Notes: a model not told the origin generated them from the letters alone. Shown: positions 6,508-13,576, numbered from the stretch's first letter. The stretch is 15,238 nucleotides of DNA from Actinotignum schaalii_C (GCF_034119425.1 NZ_JAWUEL010000041.1:1-15238); one strand, 5' to 3'. Numbers and translations: made by a program.

Positions 6508-7080
6508 ATGAGCATTTTTGACGTAGCCCAGTTCTTTGTTTCCCAGTCAGCGTCGGGAAGCCTGCCCGCACCCAAACTGCAAAAGTTGTGCTTCTATGCT
6601 TTTGGTTGGTACGGCTACCAAACAGGCGAAGCCCTCTTCGATAACGCTTTCTACGCAATGGAGAGTGGTCCCCTTGTGGGCGATCTTCTTACCGCATCTG
6701 CTTGCCGCGCAACTGTGGATCAAAAGCTTCTCGAAGAAGTCCATGACGCTTGGGAAGAGGAAACCAAGGAGTTCGATCTCTACACCAGCGATATTCTGAG
6801 GGCGGTCTGGGATCGGTATTGCGAAATGGCTCCTGCGGAGCTGACCCGCGCTACGCAGCAGGAGGAACCGTGGATCGAGGCATGGCAGTCTCGCCCACAT
6901 GGAGCGAAGCGCGCAGAGCTGTCAAGCTTCGAGATTATCAACTACTTCGTCACAAAAAAGAGTCCTGATTTTATGCTGCCAGATCGCAAGATCCTCTACG
7001 CACCTTTCCCCTTCGAAGAAACCCCAACGCCGGCTTCGTTTTTTGAGAAACTTCGGGATTTGGGATGTCTTTCAATCTGA
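6508..7080 (+). CDS. Panacea/DUF4065 (SocA-like) antitoxin-domain protein
   Basis: A 190-residue protein of the Panacea domain class (SocA/GepA, DUF4065). It begins MSIFDVAQFFVS, then PKLQKLCFYAFGWY (22-35), GEALFDNAFYAMESGPLVGDLL (40-61), and later a helical part with SSFEIINYFVTKKS. The KLQKL.YYA.GW and GP.V motifs are the family core. This domain is known as a widely shared antitoxin domain that neutralises unrelated toxins encoded beside it. The stop overlaps the next gene by 16 nt, which implies coupled translation and makes the GNAT protein the natural partner. ATG 6508 is supported by AGGAGG at 6495-6500. The family call is fairly sure; the antitoxin role is inferred from family and context. 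Confidence 0.8.
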   Translation: MSIFDVAQFFVSQSASGSLPAPKLQKLCFYAFGWYGYQTGEALFDNAFYAMESGPLVGDLLTASACRATVDQKLLEEVHDAWEEETKEFDLYTSDILRAVWDRYCEMAPAELTRATQQEEPWIEAWQSRPHGAKRAELSSFEIINYFVTKKSPDFMLPDRKILYAPFPFEETPTPASFFEKLRDLGCLSI

Positions 7081-7622
7081 CTCGCCTGAACGAAGATATT
7101 TTCCTCGATTCTTTCATTACAGGAAAAGACAATGACTCACTCGGAAGGTGGCTCCGCGACAAAGCTCGCAAACTCCAGGAAGAGGATACCTGCGTGGTCT
7201 GGGTACTTTGCAAAGAGAATTCGAGCGAGCCACTCGGATATTTCGCGCTTACCAGCACAAACGTCCCTACTACGAGCATTTTGAAGCGAGACCGATATCA
7301 TTTCCCTGAGAATGGCAGCCTTTTGGCAGCTTACGATCATCACCCTGCTTTACTGCTAGGTAAATTCGCTCTCCACGCGGATTGTGCAGGAAAAAGCTCG
7401 CTGGGCCCCTTACTCATGGCACACGTATTTTCCAAGGCTGCAACGGTAAGCGAGATTATCGGAGTACGTTATATTATCCTCCACACACAGGTAAAATCCG
7501 TCGCTAATTATTATCAGCGTGAGTATGGTTTTGCCTCGCTCCACAGCAGCCAGGATTCCATCTTCCCGATGTACAAGACAATTAGTGCTGCACGCGAAGC
7601 TATCATCCATTTCTCACCCTAG
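7065..7622 (+). CDS. GNAT acetyltransferase, candidate toxin of the Panacea module
   Basis: A 185-residue GNAT-fold protein. It resembles toxin-type GNATs (AtaT/TacT/KacT group), which acetylate aminoacyl-tRNA. The N-terminal F.TG....LGRWLRDKA (17-34) matches their 'FdsG...LD.WLr..A' opening, followed by CVVWVL and GYFALTST (58-65). LLLGKFALH (96-104) precedes the acetyl-CoA loop, and YYQREYGF (149-156) is the typical C-terminal strand-helix. The acetyl-CoA loop, AGKSSLG (108-114), departs from the usual Q/R-x-x-G-x-G/A and has an extra residue, so activity may be altered. Known GNAT toxins usually pair with a ribbon-helix-helix antitoxin; none is present here, and a Panacea gene stands in its place with a 16-nt overlap. 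ATG 7065 lacks a strong ribosome-binding site. Confidence 0.75.
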   Translation: MSFNLTRLNEDIFLDSFITGKDNDSLGRWLRDKARKLQEEDTCVVWVLCKENSSEPLGYFALTSTNVPTTSILKRDRYHFPENGSLLAAYDHHPALLLGKFALHADCAGKSSLGPLLMAHVFSKAATVSEIIGVRYIILHTQVKSVANYYQREYGFASLHSSQDSIFPMYKTISAAREAIIHFSP

Positions 7623-7652
7623 GGAAAGCGACAGAACGATTGCCCGTCTCGT

Positions 7653-8018
7653 TCACCGCTCTTGCTCGCAAAGAATCGTTTTCGCAACCTTCTGGGCGCG
7701 GTGTGCGCCTGCACATATGCAGGCGAGCAGAACGAGCATACTGAGGATGATGATCGTGACGAGCGCCCCGTCGGAAAATGGGAGGAACACAGCGAAACCG
7801 CTGAAAAACAGGCATACTGTGGCGGCGGCCGTCCACGGCCAGGCTGCGGCATGCGCTTCCTGCCACGTTTCCTGGTTCGTCATGATGATTTCGGTACGGT
7901 ACCCAATGAGCTCGTTGAGCTTCAGGGTCTTTTTACGGGAAGCATAAGCAAGCCAGCCGCTCAACAGCGCAGAACCCCATAACGTAACCACTATCACTAC
8001 CGCGATCTGCCAGGTCAT
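7653..8018 (-). CDS. SdpI-family small membrane protein
   Basis: A 121-residue protein with three hydrophobic segments (about 4-26, 60-80, 84-105). After the first comes the family signature: IGYRT, then NQETWQEAHAAA, placed before the second membrane segment. This is the SdpI core (PF13630). Bacillus SdpI gives immunity to the SdpC toxin, but many family members are orphans of unknown role. ATG 8018 has GGGAGGGG just upstream on the minus strand. It is convergent with the GNAT gene (30 nt between the stops) and lies downstream of the ABC genes, perhaps as last gene of that operon. Confidence 0.8.
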   Translation of the reverse strand: MTWQIAVVIVVTLWGSALLSGWLAYASRKKTLKLNELIGYRTEIIMTNQETWQEAHAAAWPWTAAATVCLFFSGFAVFLPFSDGALVTIIILSMLVLLACICAGAHRAQKVAKTILCEQER

Positions 8019-8030
8019 TGGCCCCTCCCG

Positions 8031-8240
8031 TCATCCAGCTTCGTTGCCGGTGGCGCTCTTCTCAATGAACGGTATTTTCCACGGGGTCAGTTTACCGAGT
8101 GGCAGCGTCGTCGTACCAGTACCCAACTCAAATTCGCGCCAGGTAGAAGCTGTCGGAAATTCTGACAGGGCGCTTCCCACTGGGCGCGCTGTGCTGCCGA
8201 AAACATCCGAATTCAGCGTGCCGCGAGCTGCGAAAAATCG
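8031..8240 (-). other. Possible displaced C-terminus of the ABC gene (frameshift candidate)
   Basis: The ABC gene stops at 8213, just after its H-loop strand. In the frame one base away, the minus strand stays open to a TGA at 8031-8033. Switching at the T5 run (A5 at 8233-8237 on plus) would give ...VIDFFAARGTLNSDVF... and later TASTWREFEL. RGT and REF recall common NBD ends (ERGTHEEL and YREF). The longer gene would stop 12 nt before the SdpI start. The resemblance is partial. Otherwise 8019-8212 holds nothing I recognise. Confidence 0.3.
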
Positions 8241-9925
8241 ATCACTTGATCCGCCCACGCAATTGTGGAGGGGCGGTGAGCAACCATGAGTACCGTGCGG
8301 CCCGCGGCGAGGCGCCGTATCGCTTCACCAATGACTGACTCGGTGATGCTATCCAGCGCGGAGGTAATTTCGTCGAGGAGGAGGATCGGGCTGTCCTTGA
8401 GGAAAGCTCGGGCGATGGCGACGCGTTGTTTCTCCCCGCCGGAAAGCGCATTCCCACCCGGCCCGACCTGGGTGTCCAAACCGGCGGGCAGCAGCTCGAG
8501 AACCGGATCCAGCCCGGCTTGGCTTACCGCGGTGAGGATTTCCTCCTCTGTGGCATCCGGCTTAGCCAGCGTCAAGTTTTCCCGGATGGACCCACTGAAG
8601 AGATAAACGTCCTGGAACACCATTGCGATGTGGCGCATGGGCTGGCATTCGTGAATATCGCGCCCGCCGAGAGTGATGGTTCCGCTTTGCGGCTGCCAAA
8701 AACCGGCGGCCAAAGCCAAGGCAGTAGTTTTACCGGAACCGGAGGGGCCAACCAGGGCGGTTACCTTCCCGGCCGGTGCTTTCAAGTTGAGATCACACAG
8801 CACGGGGTAGCGCGGATCGTAGCCGAAAGTCACCCCGGAAAACTCGATGGTGCTATCCGCGAGCGCGCCCGGATCCGTATTCGCAGGTACATCCGGGTCC
8901 ACGTTCGCAGGCGTGGCGACAGTCGTGATATTGGGTTGTTCCTCGGCAGCCGCGATGATTTCGTGCACCCGCTCGAGAGCTTGCATGGAATCTGTAAGAG
9001 CCGTGGAGTATAAAACTGATTGCGAGAGCGGCAGATTAATACGGGTGAGAACCACGGCGATGGCCAGGAAACTCAGAAAGTCCATATCGCCACCAACCAC
9101 CAGGGCTCCACCCCAGCCCAAACATATGGCGAAAGCGAGCTCAACCAACAGGAGGAACGCGGAGGCCGGGTGACTTTGACTGCGCAGCGTCCGCAGGATT
9201 CCGGTGGACTCGGCCGCGAGAGCCTCATCCAGCGGCTCCCACTGGGTTTGCCCACTGCCGCGCAGGACTTGCTGGAGTTTCGCGAATTCGATAATCCGCC
9301 CGGCTACCCGGCGCGAGAGCCGGGCTTCACTGGCTTGGGCTTCGCGCACCGCCCGGTGCATCCAGCCCCAGATGAACCACAATCCCATACTGGTCACCGC
9401 GAGGACCACCCCGAGGCGCCATTCCACCATCGTGACCACCACGGCCATGACGAAGGGAACTACCACCCCTGAGATGACCGCGGGAAATACCAAGGAAGCC
9501 AAGTGGGAGAGGGTATTGACGTCTTTCGAGGTGGCATTTATGACCGCGGTGCGGCGAGACGGGGTAAACCACCCGACCGGGAGCCGCACCACCGCCGCGC
9601 CAATTTTCTTCATGAGCTCGTCGCAGATTGCGTACACGCTCACCCGGTAGGACCAGCTCATCGTTACCAGGTAGAGGAAAAATGTGATGGCACCGCTGAT
9701 GCAAACCGCAATGAGCCAAGAAGACAGCCGCCCATCGGTCGGCGCACTACCTCCAGCGCCACCGGAAACTCCGGCGCCGCCTTCGGTGAGCAGTACTCGC
9801 AGAAAACCGATGAGCATCGCTAAAGTAATGCCTTGAGCCACCGCAGCCGCGGCGTAGGCCCCGATCAGGATTTTTATTTGACGCACATCCCCCACGGCGC
9901 GCATGGCTTTAAGCATTTTCAGCAT
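8213..9925 (-). CDS. Exporter-fold ABC half-transporter, IrtB/YbtQ-like
   Basis: A 570-residue fusion of a six-helix membrane domain (about 15-315) and an ATPase domain (about 358-570). Walker A is GPSGSGKTT (393-401), then VFQDVYLFSGSIREN (436-450), signature LSGGEKQR (494-501), Walker B ILLLDE (514-519) and H550. VFQDVYLF is characteristic of the exporter-fold importers IrtB and YbtQ, which take up ferric siderophores with a paired half-transporter; drug or peptide efflux is the alternative. It follows its partner with a 7-nt overlap. The C-terminus is short: it ends in ADQVIDFSQLAAR and lacks the usual closing 'dG.i...G.h.eL' segment. ATG 9925 has AAGGA 5 nt upstream. Confidence 0.82.
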   Translation of the reverse strand: MLKMLKAMRAVGDVRQIKILIGAYAAAAVAQGITLAMLIGFLRVLLTEGGAGVSGGAGGSAPTDGRLSSWLIAVCISGAITFFLYLVTMSWSYRVSVYAICDELMKKIGAAVVRLPVGWFTPSRRTAVINATSKDVNTLSHLASLVFPAVISGVVVPFVMAVVVTMVEWRLGVVLAVTSMGLWFIWGWMHRAVREAQASEARLSRRVAGRIIEFAKLQQVLRGSGQTQWEPLDEALAAESTGILRTLRSQSHPASAFLLLVELAFAICLGWGGALVVGGDMDFLSFLAIAVVLTRINLPLSQSVLYSTALTDSMQALERVHEIIAAAEEQPNITTVATPANVDPDVPANTDPGALADSTIEFSGVTFGYDPRYPVLCDLNLKAPAGKVTALVGPSGSGKTTALALAAGFWQPQSGTITLGGRDIHECQPMRHIAMVFQDVYLFSGSIRENLTLAKPDATEEEILTAVSQAGLDPVLELLPAGLDTQVGPGGNALSGGEKQRVAIARAFLKDSPILLLDEITSALDSITESVIGEAIRRLAAGRTVLMVAHRPSTIAWADQVIDFSQLAAR

Positions 9926-11712
9926 GGGATTCCTTGCTCTTTCAGCATCTCGCGGTACAGGCCCGCGGTGGCCGCGAGTTCTTCGTGGCGGCCAGATTGT
10001 ACGATTCGCCCGTTATCAATTACCAGAATCTGGTCGGCTTGGGCGAGGCCACTTAGCCGGTGGGCGATCACCAAAGTAGAGCTATACCCGCGCCGCGCCG
10101 CGATGATCTGGCGCAGAGCCTGCGCGGTATGGGTATCTTGATGCGCACTTGCTTCGTCCAAAATAAGGAGCGGAGGATCGGCTAGCAAGGTACGGGCAAT
10201 GCTCAAACGCTGCGCCTCACCACCGGAAAGCACGGCGGCCTCCCCCAGGATCGTGTTATATCCAGCTGGGAGCGCCTCGATGCGTTCGGTGATATGCGCC
10301 CGGGCCGCAGCTTCCTGTATCTGCGCATTTGTAGCCTCCCGGTTACCGAGCAGGAGGTTATCCCGCACGCTCACCGCGGCCAAGGACACATCTTGAAATA
10401 CTGTGCCCACTTGGCTGTAGAGCCCCGCGCGGCTGTATTCGCGCAGGTCGTGCCCACCGAGGGTAATGCAGCCGCTTTCCGGATCCCAAAAACGTGCCGC
10501 GAGCGCACCTATGGTAGTTTTCCCAGCTCCCGAGGGCCCGACCACGGCGGTCAGGGTTCCGGGTGGGAGGGTGAAACTAATATGGTGCAGGACAGGCCGG
10601 CCGGGCTCGTAACCGAAGGACACATTCTGAAAACGCAGTTCCGGAGCGGCCGCAGCCTGGGCGGCCGAATCCATAGCACCCGCCGCCGGCGCCGGAGCTT
10701 GGTAGTTCCCTACTTCCTGAGGTTTTTCATCCAGCAGCGCGGCTGTGTCTTTCCCGGCCCGCAGCGAGCCTTGCAGATTCTGGGTGAGCGTCATGAGCTG
10801 CCCTAAGCCCGCGGGAAGCCCGAGCCAAATGGTGAAGAAAGCCAGGCTGCTCGCGGGCGAGATCCAGCCACTCCACACAAACCAGCAGATGAGCGGGGCG
10901 CTCCACGCGAGAATCACGCCCGGCTGGCTCAATGCGGATACCACCGCGATTCCTTTGCCGGCCCCGGCCAGCCACCGGAAGGAGGCATCGGAGTTTTCTT
11001 CCCGCGCTCTGGTGAAGCGCCCACCGACTCCGGTGGCGGGGAGCTGGTAGTTTTTGATTTCTTTTATGCCGTCGACAAGCTCCACGGTCGCTTCCGCGAG
11101 TTTCCGTTGTGCGACGTCGTAATCTTTAACGGCTTGGCCCCCGCCATTGAATGCGATCCCCATAGCTAGGCCAACGGCAACGATAAATACTCCCCCTAGA
11201 AGGAGGGCCAGCCACCAGTCGAGCACGCACAGGTAAATACCGCCCACCAGCGGCGCCACCAGTGCGCTGGCAAGTTCGGCGCTAGCATGGGCGACCAGGG
11301 TATGGATGGCGCTGGTGTCATCAACCACGATTTTTCGGATTTCTCCGGGGCCGAGCCGCCGCACTCGCCCCAAAGGCAGGGAACCTAAATGTTCGACGAT
11401 ACGACGCCGCAGCCGGTGCCGCAGCCCTGCTTCGCTGATATGGGTAATGCCAACTGCCCAGTTGTAACAGATATGGTGTACCAGTAAGCCCACCAGGGTG
11501 AGACCCAACCACCACCAGATACGTGCCGTGCCGCGGTCACCGAGCCAGTCATCAGCCAGACCAACTAATGCGATATAAGGAATGACCGAAGCACCGGATC
11601 CGATCCCGGCGATAATAAAGGAGACAAGCATTGATGTGCGCACGGGGGCTACCAGCTGCCAGGTACTCGGCTCGCGGGTGCGGACTGTGGTGTTCCCTTG
11701 ATGGTGAGACAT
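9919..11712 (-). CDS. Exporter-fold ABC half-transporter, IrtA/YbtP-like
   Basis: A 597-residue partner of the preceding transporter. The membrane domain spans about 25-315 and includes RVRRLGPGEIRKIVVDD (117-132) followed by LVAH, a pattern seen in YbtP/IrtA-type proteins. The ATPase domain has Walker A GPSGAGKTT (392-400), VGTVFQDVSL (435-444), signature LSGGEAQR (495-502), Walker B LLILDE (515-520), a D-loop SAHQD instead of SALD, and H551. A similar DEA.AH.D loop occurs in siderophore-type half-transporters. The siderophore-interacting flavin domain of mycobacterial IrtA is absent. It starts 12 nt after the TetR stop with GAAGGA upstream. Function as a ferric-siderophore importer is inferred from family resemblance and from the other iron operon nearby. 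Confidence 0.83.
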   Translation of the reverse strand: MSHHQGNTTVRTREPSTWQLVAPVRTSMLVSFIIAGIGSGASVIPYIALVGLADDWLGDRGTARIWWWLGLTLVGLLVHHICYNWAVGITHISEAGLRHRLRRRIVEHLGSLPLGRVRRLGPGEIRKIVVDDTSAIHTLVAHASAELASALVAPLVGGIYLCVLDWWLALLLGGVFIVAVGLAMGIAFNGGGQAVKDYDVAQRKLAEATVELVDGIKEIKNYQLPATGVGGRFTRAREENSDASFRWLAGAGKGIAVVSALSQPGVILAWSAPLICWFVWSGWISPASSLAFFTIWLGLPAGLGQLMTLTQNLQGSLRAGKDTAALLDEKPQEVGNYQAPAPAAGAMDSAAQAAAAPELRFQNVSFGYEPGRPVLHHISFTLPPGTLTAVVGPSGAGKTTIGALAARFWDPESGCITLGGHDLREYSRAGLYSQVGTVFQDVSLAAVSVRDNLLLGNREATNAQIQEAAARAHITERIEALPAGYNTILGEAAVLSGGEAQRLSIARTLLADPPLLILDEASAHQDTHTAQALRQIIAARRGYSSTLVIAHRLSGLAQADQILVIDNGRIVQSGRHEELAATAGLYREMLKEQGIPC

Positions 11713-11724
11713 GGGATCTTCCTT

Positions 11725-12390
11725 CTACCCGAGTATATGCGTGCCGGAAGATGCCGGATCTTCTAGGAGGCTCCGCCAGCCGGCTTCCCGGAAGCTCTGA
11801 AGTAAGCCCAAGTATTTTTTAGCGTTCTCACGGTTGAGGCCTTGCCTGAGCGCACCGAAGAATCCGTACCAGCCAGTTTCGCACATGACCTGTGCGAAAG
11901 CCGGCCATACCGTATCCTCCGGGCCGAGTTCGATATATAAGCGTGCTTCGTATTCGGCTAGGTCAGCTACGAAGCTCTGATAAGGAGTTCCGGCGGACCC
12001 CCGCAAAACTAACTGAAATACGGTGAGGTGGTCATAAACATAATCGATCATCCAGTCCGTGATGCTGGTGCCAATATCCGCGCCCACGCTGCTACCACCC
12101 TGCCTCGGTTCTTCCGCGGGCGCTTTTTCGGCGAGCGACTTTTCCGTGAGAGCGAGGCCTCGCATAATGCCTTCGCGGTGCCGCTGGCGTAATTCCTGGC
12201 AACAGGGTTCCACAAGGGCCGCAAATAAAGCTTGTTTATTATCAAAGTGGGTATATAGCGCCCCGGTCGTGACATTGGCTTCTTTGGCAATCACGCGCAA
12301 GCTGGCCGCTTCGAATCCATGCTCGGAAAAATTCCGCAAAGCCGCGGCAAGGATTCGTTCCCGCGTTGAGCTATTTCCACGTGTCACCAT
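11725..12390 (-). CDS. TetR/AcrR-family transcriptional regulator
   Basis: A 221-residue repressor. The N-terminal helix-turn-helix (RERILAAALRNFSEHGFEAASLRVIAKEANVTTGALYTHFDNKQALF in the full frame) is a textbook TetR domain at about residues 9-56. The C-terminal half is the variable ligand-binding and dimer domain; it has an insert rich in Ala, Glu and Pro around 85-105. ATG 12390 is chosen because AGGTGG lies 7 nt upstream; GTG 12393 is also possible. The gene heads a minus-strand operon with the two ABC genes and has palindromic operators over its own promoter, so it probably represses itself and the transporters until a ligand, maybe the transported one, binds. Confidence 0.88.
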   Translation of the reverse strand: MVTRGNSSTRERILAAALRNFSEHGFEAASLRVIAKEANVTTGALYTHFDNKQALFAALVEPCCQELRQRHREGIMRGLALTEKSLAEKAPAEEPRQGGSSVGADIGTSITDWMIDYVYDHLTVFQLVLRGSAGTPYQSFVADLAEYEARLYIELGPEDTVWPAFAQVMCETGWYGFFGALRQGLNRENAKKYLGLLQSFREAGWRSLLEDPASSGTHILG

Positions 12391-12405
12391 CACAATTCCA
12401 CCTCA

Positions 12406-12431
12406 CATAACACTGTTATGCGATAAGCATA
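12406..12431. promoter_or_regulatory. Overlapping palindromic TetR operators
   Basis: CATAACACTGTTATG (12406-12420) is a perfect palindrome with 7-bp arms around one base. A second inverted repeat, TATGC-5nt-GCATA (12417-12431), overlaps it. Both lie between the -10 box and the start codon of the divergence-facing TetR gene, where a TetR dimer would normally bind for self-repression. Confidence 0.65.
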
Positions 12432-12454
12432 GCCCGCCCGGAACGGGGCGGCAA
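12426..12454 (-). promoter_or_regulatory. Promoter of the TetR-ABC-ABC operon
   Basis: On the minus strand, TTGCCG (12454-12449) and TATGCT (12431-12426) are spaced by exactly 17 nt. The -10 is inside the second operator repeat. Transcription would start around 12419, inside the CATAACA/TGTTATG palindrome. Confidence 0.55.
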
Positions 12455-12465
12455 GGGGCTATTTC

Positions 12466-12487
12466 GGAGTATCGGAGGAGTATCGGA
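12466..12487. repeat. Two tandem copies of an 11-bp repeat
   Basis: GGAGTATCGGA occurs at 12466-12476 and again directly at 12477-12487, in the short gap between the fic 3' end and the TetR promoter. No function is apparent. Confidence 0.8.
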
Positions 12488-12525
12488 ATCGGCGCTACCG
12501 TAAGTGACTGGTAACTTAAAGCACT

Positions 12526-12573
12526 ATCTTGGCCGGTAACTTAGTCGCTATCTTGGTCGGTATCTTGGTCGGT
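12526..12573. repeat. Four 12-bp tandem repeats spanning the fic stop codon
   Basis: Units on the plus strand are ATCTTGGCCGGT (12526), AACTTAGTCGCT (12538), ATCTTGGTCGGT (12550) and ATCTTGGTCGGT (12562); the last two are identical. The repeats encode the TDQD-TDQD-SD tail of the Fic protein on the minus strand and continue past its stop codon, which lies within the second unit. Confidence 0.85.
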
Positions 12574-13362
12574 CGACCGACCAAGTATGTCAACCTCGGT
12601 CAAAGAATCGCGGATTATCTCCAACATAAGCTCAACAAAGCTTGAGCTATCCCCTTCCTTACCCGCAACAACGAAAGCCCGGTAATAGTCCTGTTGCCGC
12701 GATTGAATAAGTTCCTCAACAGGAAGCCAGAAGAAGAGCTCCTTCCATCGCCCGAGCAGCAGGAAATGCCAGAGCCGGCCCGTACGCCCGTTGCCGTCAG
12801 CGAAAGGATGAATGAACTCGAATTCGTAATGGAAGACCGCGCTTTTTATAAGCGGATGCAACGTCGATTCCTGATACCACGCGAGCAAATGGGAGATATG
12901 TTGCGGAACTAGATCGGCTGGCGGAGCCGCGTGCACAACCACATTCCCTGCAAAGACCCCGACACCGCCAGAGCGGAACCGTCCGCTCTCGGAAACCAGC
13001 CCTCTCATCATGGTTCCGTGTGCACGCAGCACATCATGCGCCGACATTGGATCAAGTTCAGGGATTAAGTCATATGCACGGCCGGCGTTGCGCACCTCGA
13101 GAACCTGAGCGGTAACATCCGCGAAATATTCACCGCCAAGAATGGCTCGAACGGTCTCCAGCGGCAAGGAATTCCCCTCAATGGCGAGGGTGGCGTGGAT
13201 TGCGCGACCGCGGTTCTCACGCCACCCAAAATCTCCCAAAGAATCCAGCCAGAATTTCCCGTCGTCCCCCGGGCGTTCCAGTTTTTCAACAAGGTTGCAG
13301 ACCTGTCCAACCAGTGCCTCACAGGCAGGTGTTATGCGCAGTGGTGGTTCGTAACCGCTCAT
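12541..13362 (-). CDS. Class II Fic-domain protein (predicted AMP transferase)
   Basis: A 273-residue Fic protein, predicted to transfer AMP (or another nucleotide moiety) to a protein hydroxyl. The catalytic motif HPFADGNGRTGR (185-196) fits HxFx[D/E]GNGRxxR exactly. The inhibitory motif [S/T]xxxE[G/N] is present N-terminally as TLAIEGN (58-64), making it an autoinhibited class II Fic that would not need a separate antitoxin. The flap/target-binding region is near GGVGVFAG (132-139). The C-terminus is an odd TDQDTDQDSD tail made by 12-bp repeats. ATG 13362 has GGGAG directly abutting it, an unusual spacing, but a stop codon lies just upstream in frame. It appears to be a single-gene unit. 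Confidence 0.88.
   Translation of the reverse strand: MSGYEPPLRITPACEALVGQVCNLVEKLERPGDDGKFWLDSLGDFGWRENRGRAIHATLAIEGNSLPLETVRAILGGEYFADVTAQVLEVRNAGRAYDLIPELDPMSAHDVLRAHGTMMRGLVSESGRFRSGGVGVFAGNVVVHAAPPADLVPQHISHLLAWYQESTLHPLIKSAVFHYEFEFIHPFADGNGRTGRLWHFLLLGRWKELFFWLPVEELIQSRQQDYYRAFVVAGKEGDSSSFVELMLEIIRDSLTEVDILGRSTDQDTDQDSD
12564..12585. repeat. 22-bp perfect palindrome near the fic 3' end
   Basis: CTTGGTCGGTC (12564-12574) is followed immediately by its exact inverse (12575-12585), with no loop. The right arm uses the same CCGACCAAG core as the 12-bp tandem repeats, but inverted. It lies inside the fic coding region, encoding the LGRSTDQD part, and could be a protein-binding site or a remnant of repeat inversion. 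Confidence 0.85.
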
Positions 13363-13443
13363 CTCCCGATGCTATCGAAGCGTCATTCCCGCCACCCATC
13401 CCACACGCCGGGGAAACTGCATGAAAGGACTACGCACGGCGCA

Positions 13444-13486
13444 CGCAAAGGGGCCGCCCCTGATAATTCAGGAGCGGCCCTTTGCG
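13444..13486. terminator. Terminator downstream of the surface-protein gene
   Basis: CGCAAAGGGGCCGCCCCTGA (13444-13463) pairs with the inverse at 13468-13486 across a TAAT loop, with one bulge and one G-U pair. The flanking AAAGGG/CCCTTT gives A and T tracts on both sides, so it can work in either direction. It lies about 90 nt after the surface-protein stop and upstream of fic, isolating the two minus-strand genes. Confidence 0.75.
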
Positions 13487-13527
13487 TTAGCCATGCGGTT
13501 GCTTCCGTAACCCATTGGAAACTTCCG

Positions 13528-13562
13528 CAGCCACGTGGCTGGTTGGGTAGCTTTCAGCTACC
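13528..13562. other. Two adjacent small palindromes in the surface-gene 3' region
   Basis: CAGCCACGTGGCTG (13528-13541) is a perfect 14-bp palindrome. It is followed by GGTAGCT-TTC-AGCTACC (13546-13562), a 7-bp stem with a 3-nt loop. Both lie between the surface-protein stop codon and the terminator and would form small hairpins in its 3' untranslated RNA. Confidence 0.55.
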
Positions 13563-13576
13563 TCAGCAACTGAGTG

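Noticed and set aside
7662..7982. 106-codon plus-strand open frame
   Set aside because: Antisense to the SdpI-family gene, whose signature and membrane segments are clear.
8426..9013. 195-codon plus-strand open frame opposite the ABC gene
   Set aside because: It covers the conserved ATPase motifs of the minus-strand gene and has no recognisable features of its own.
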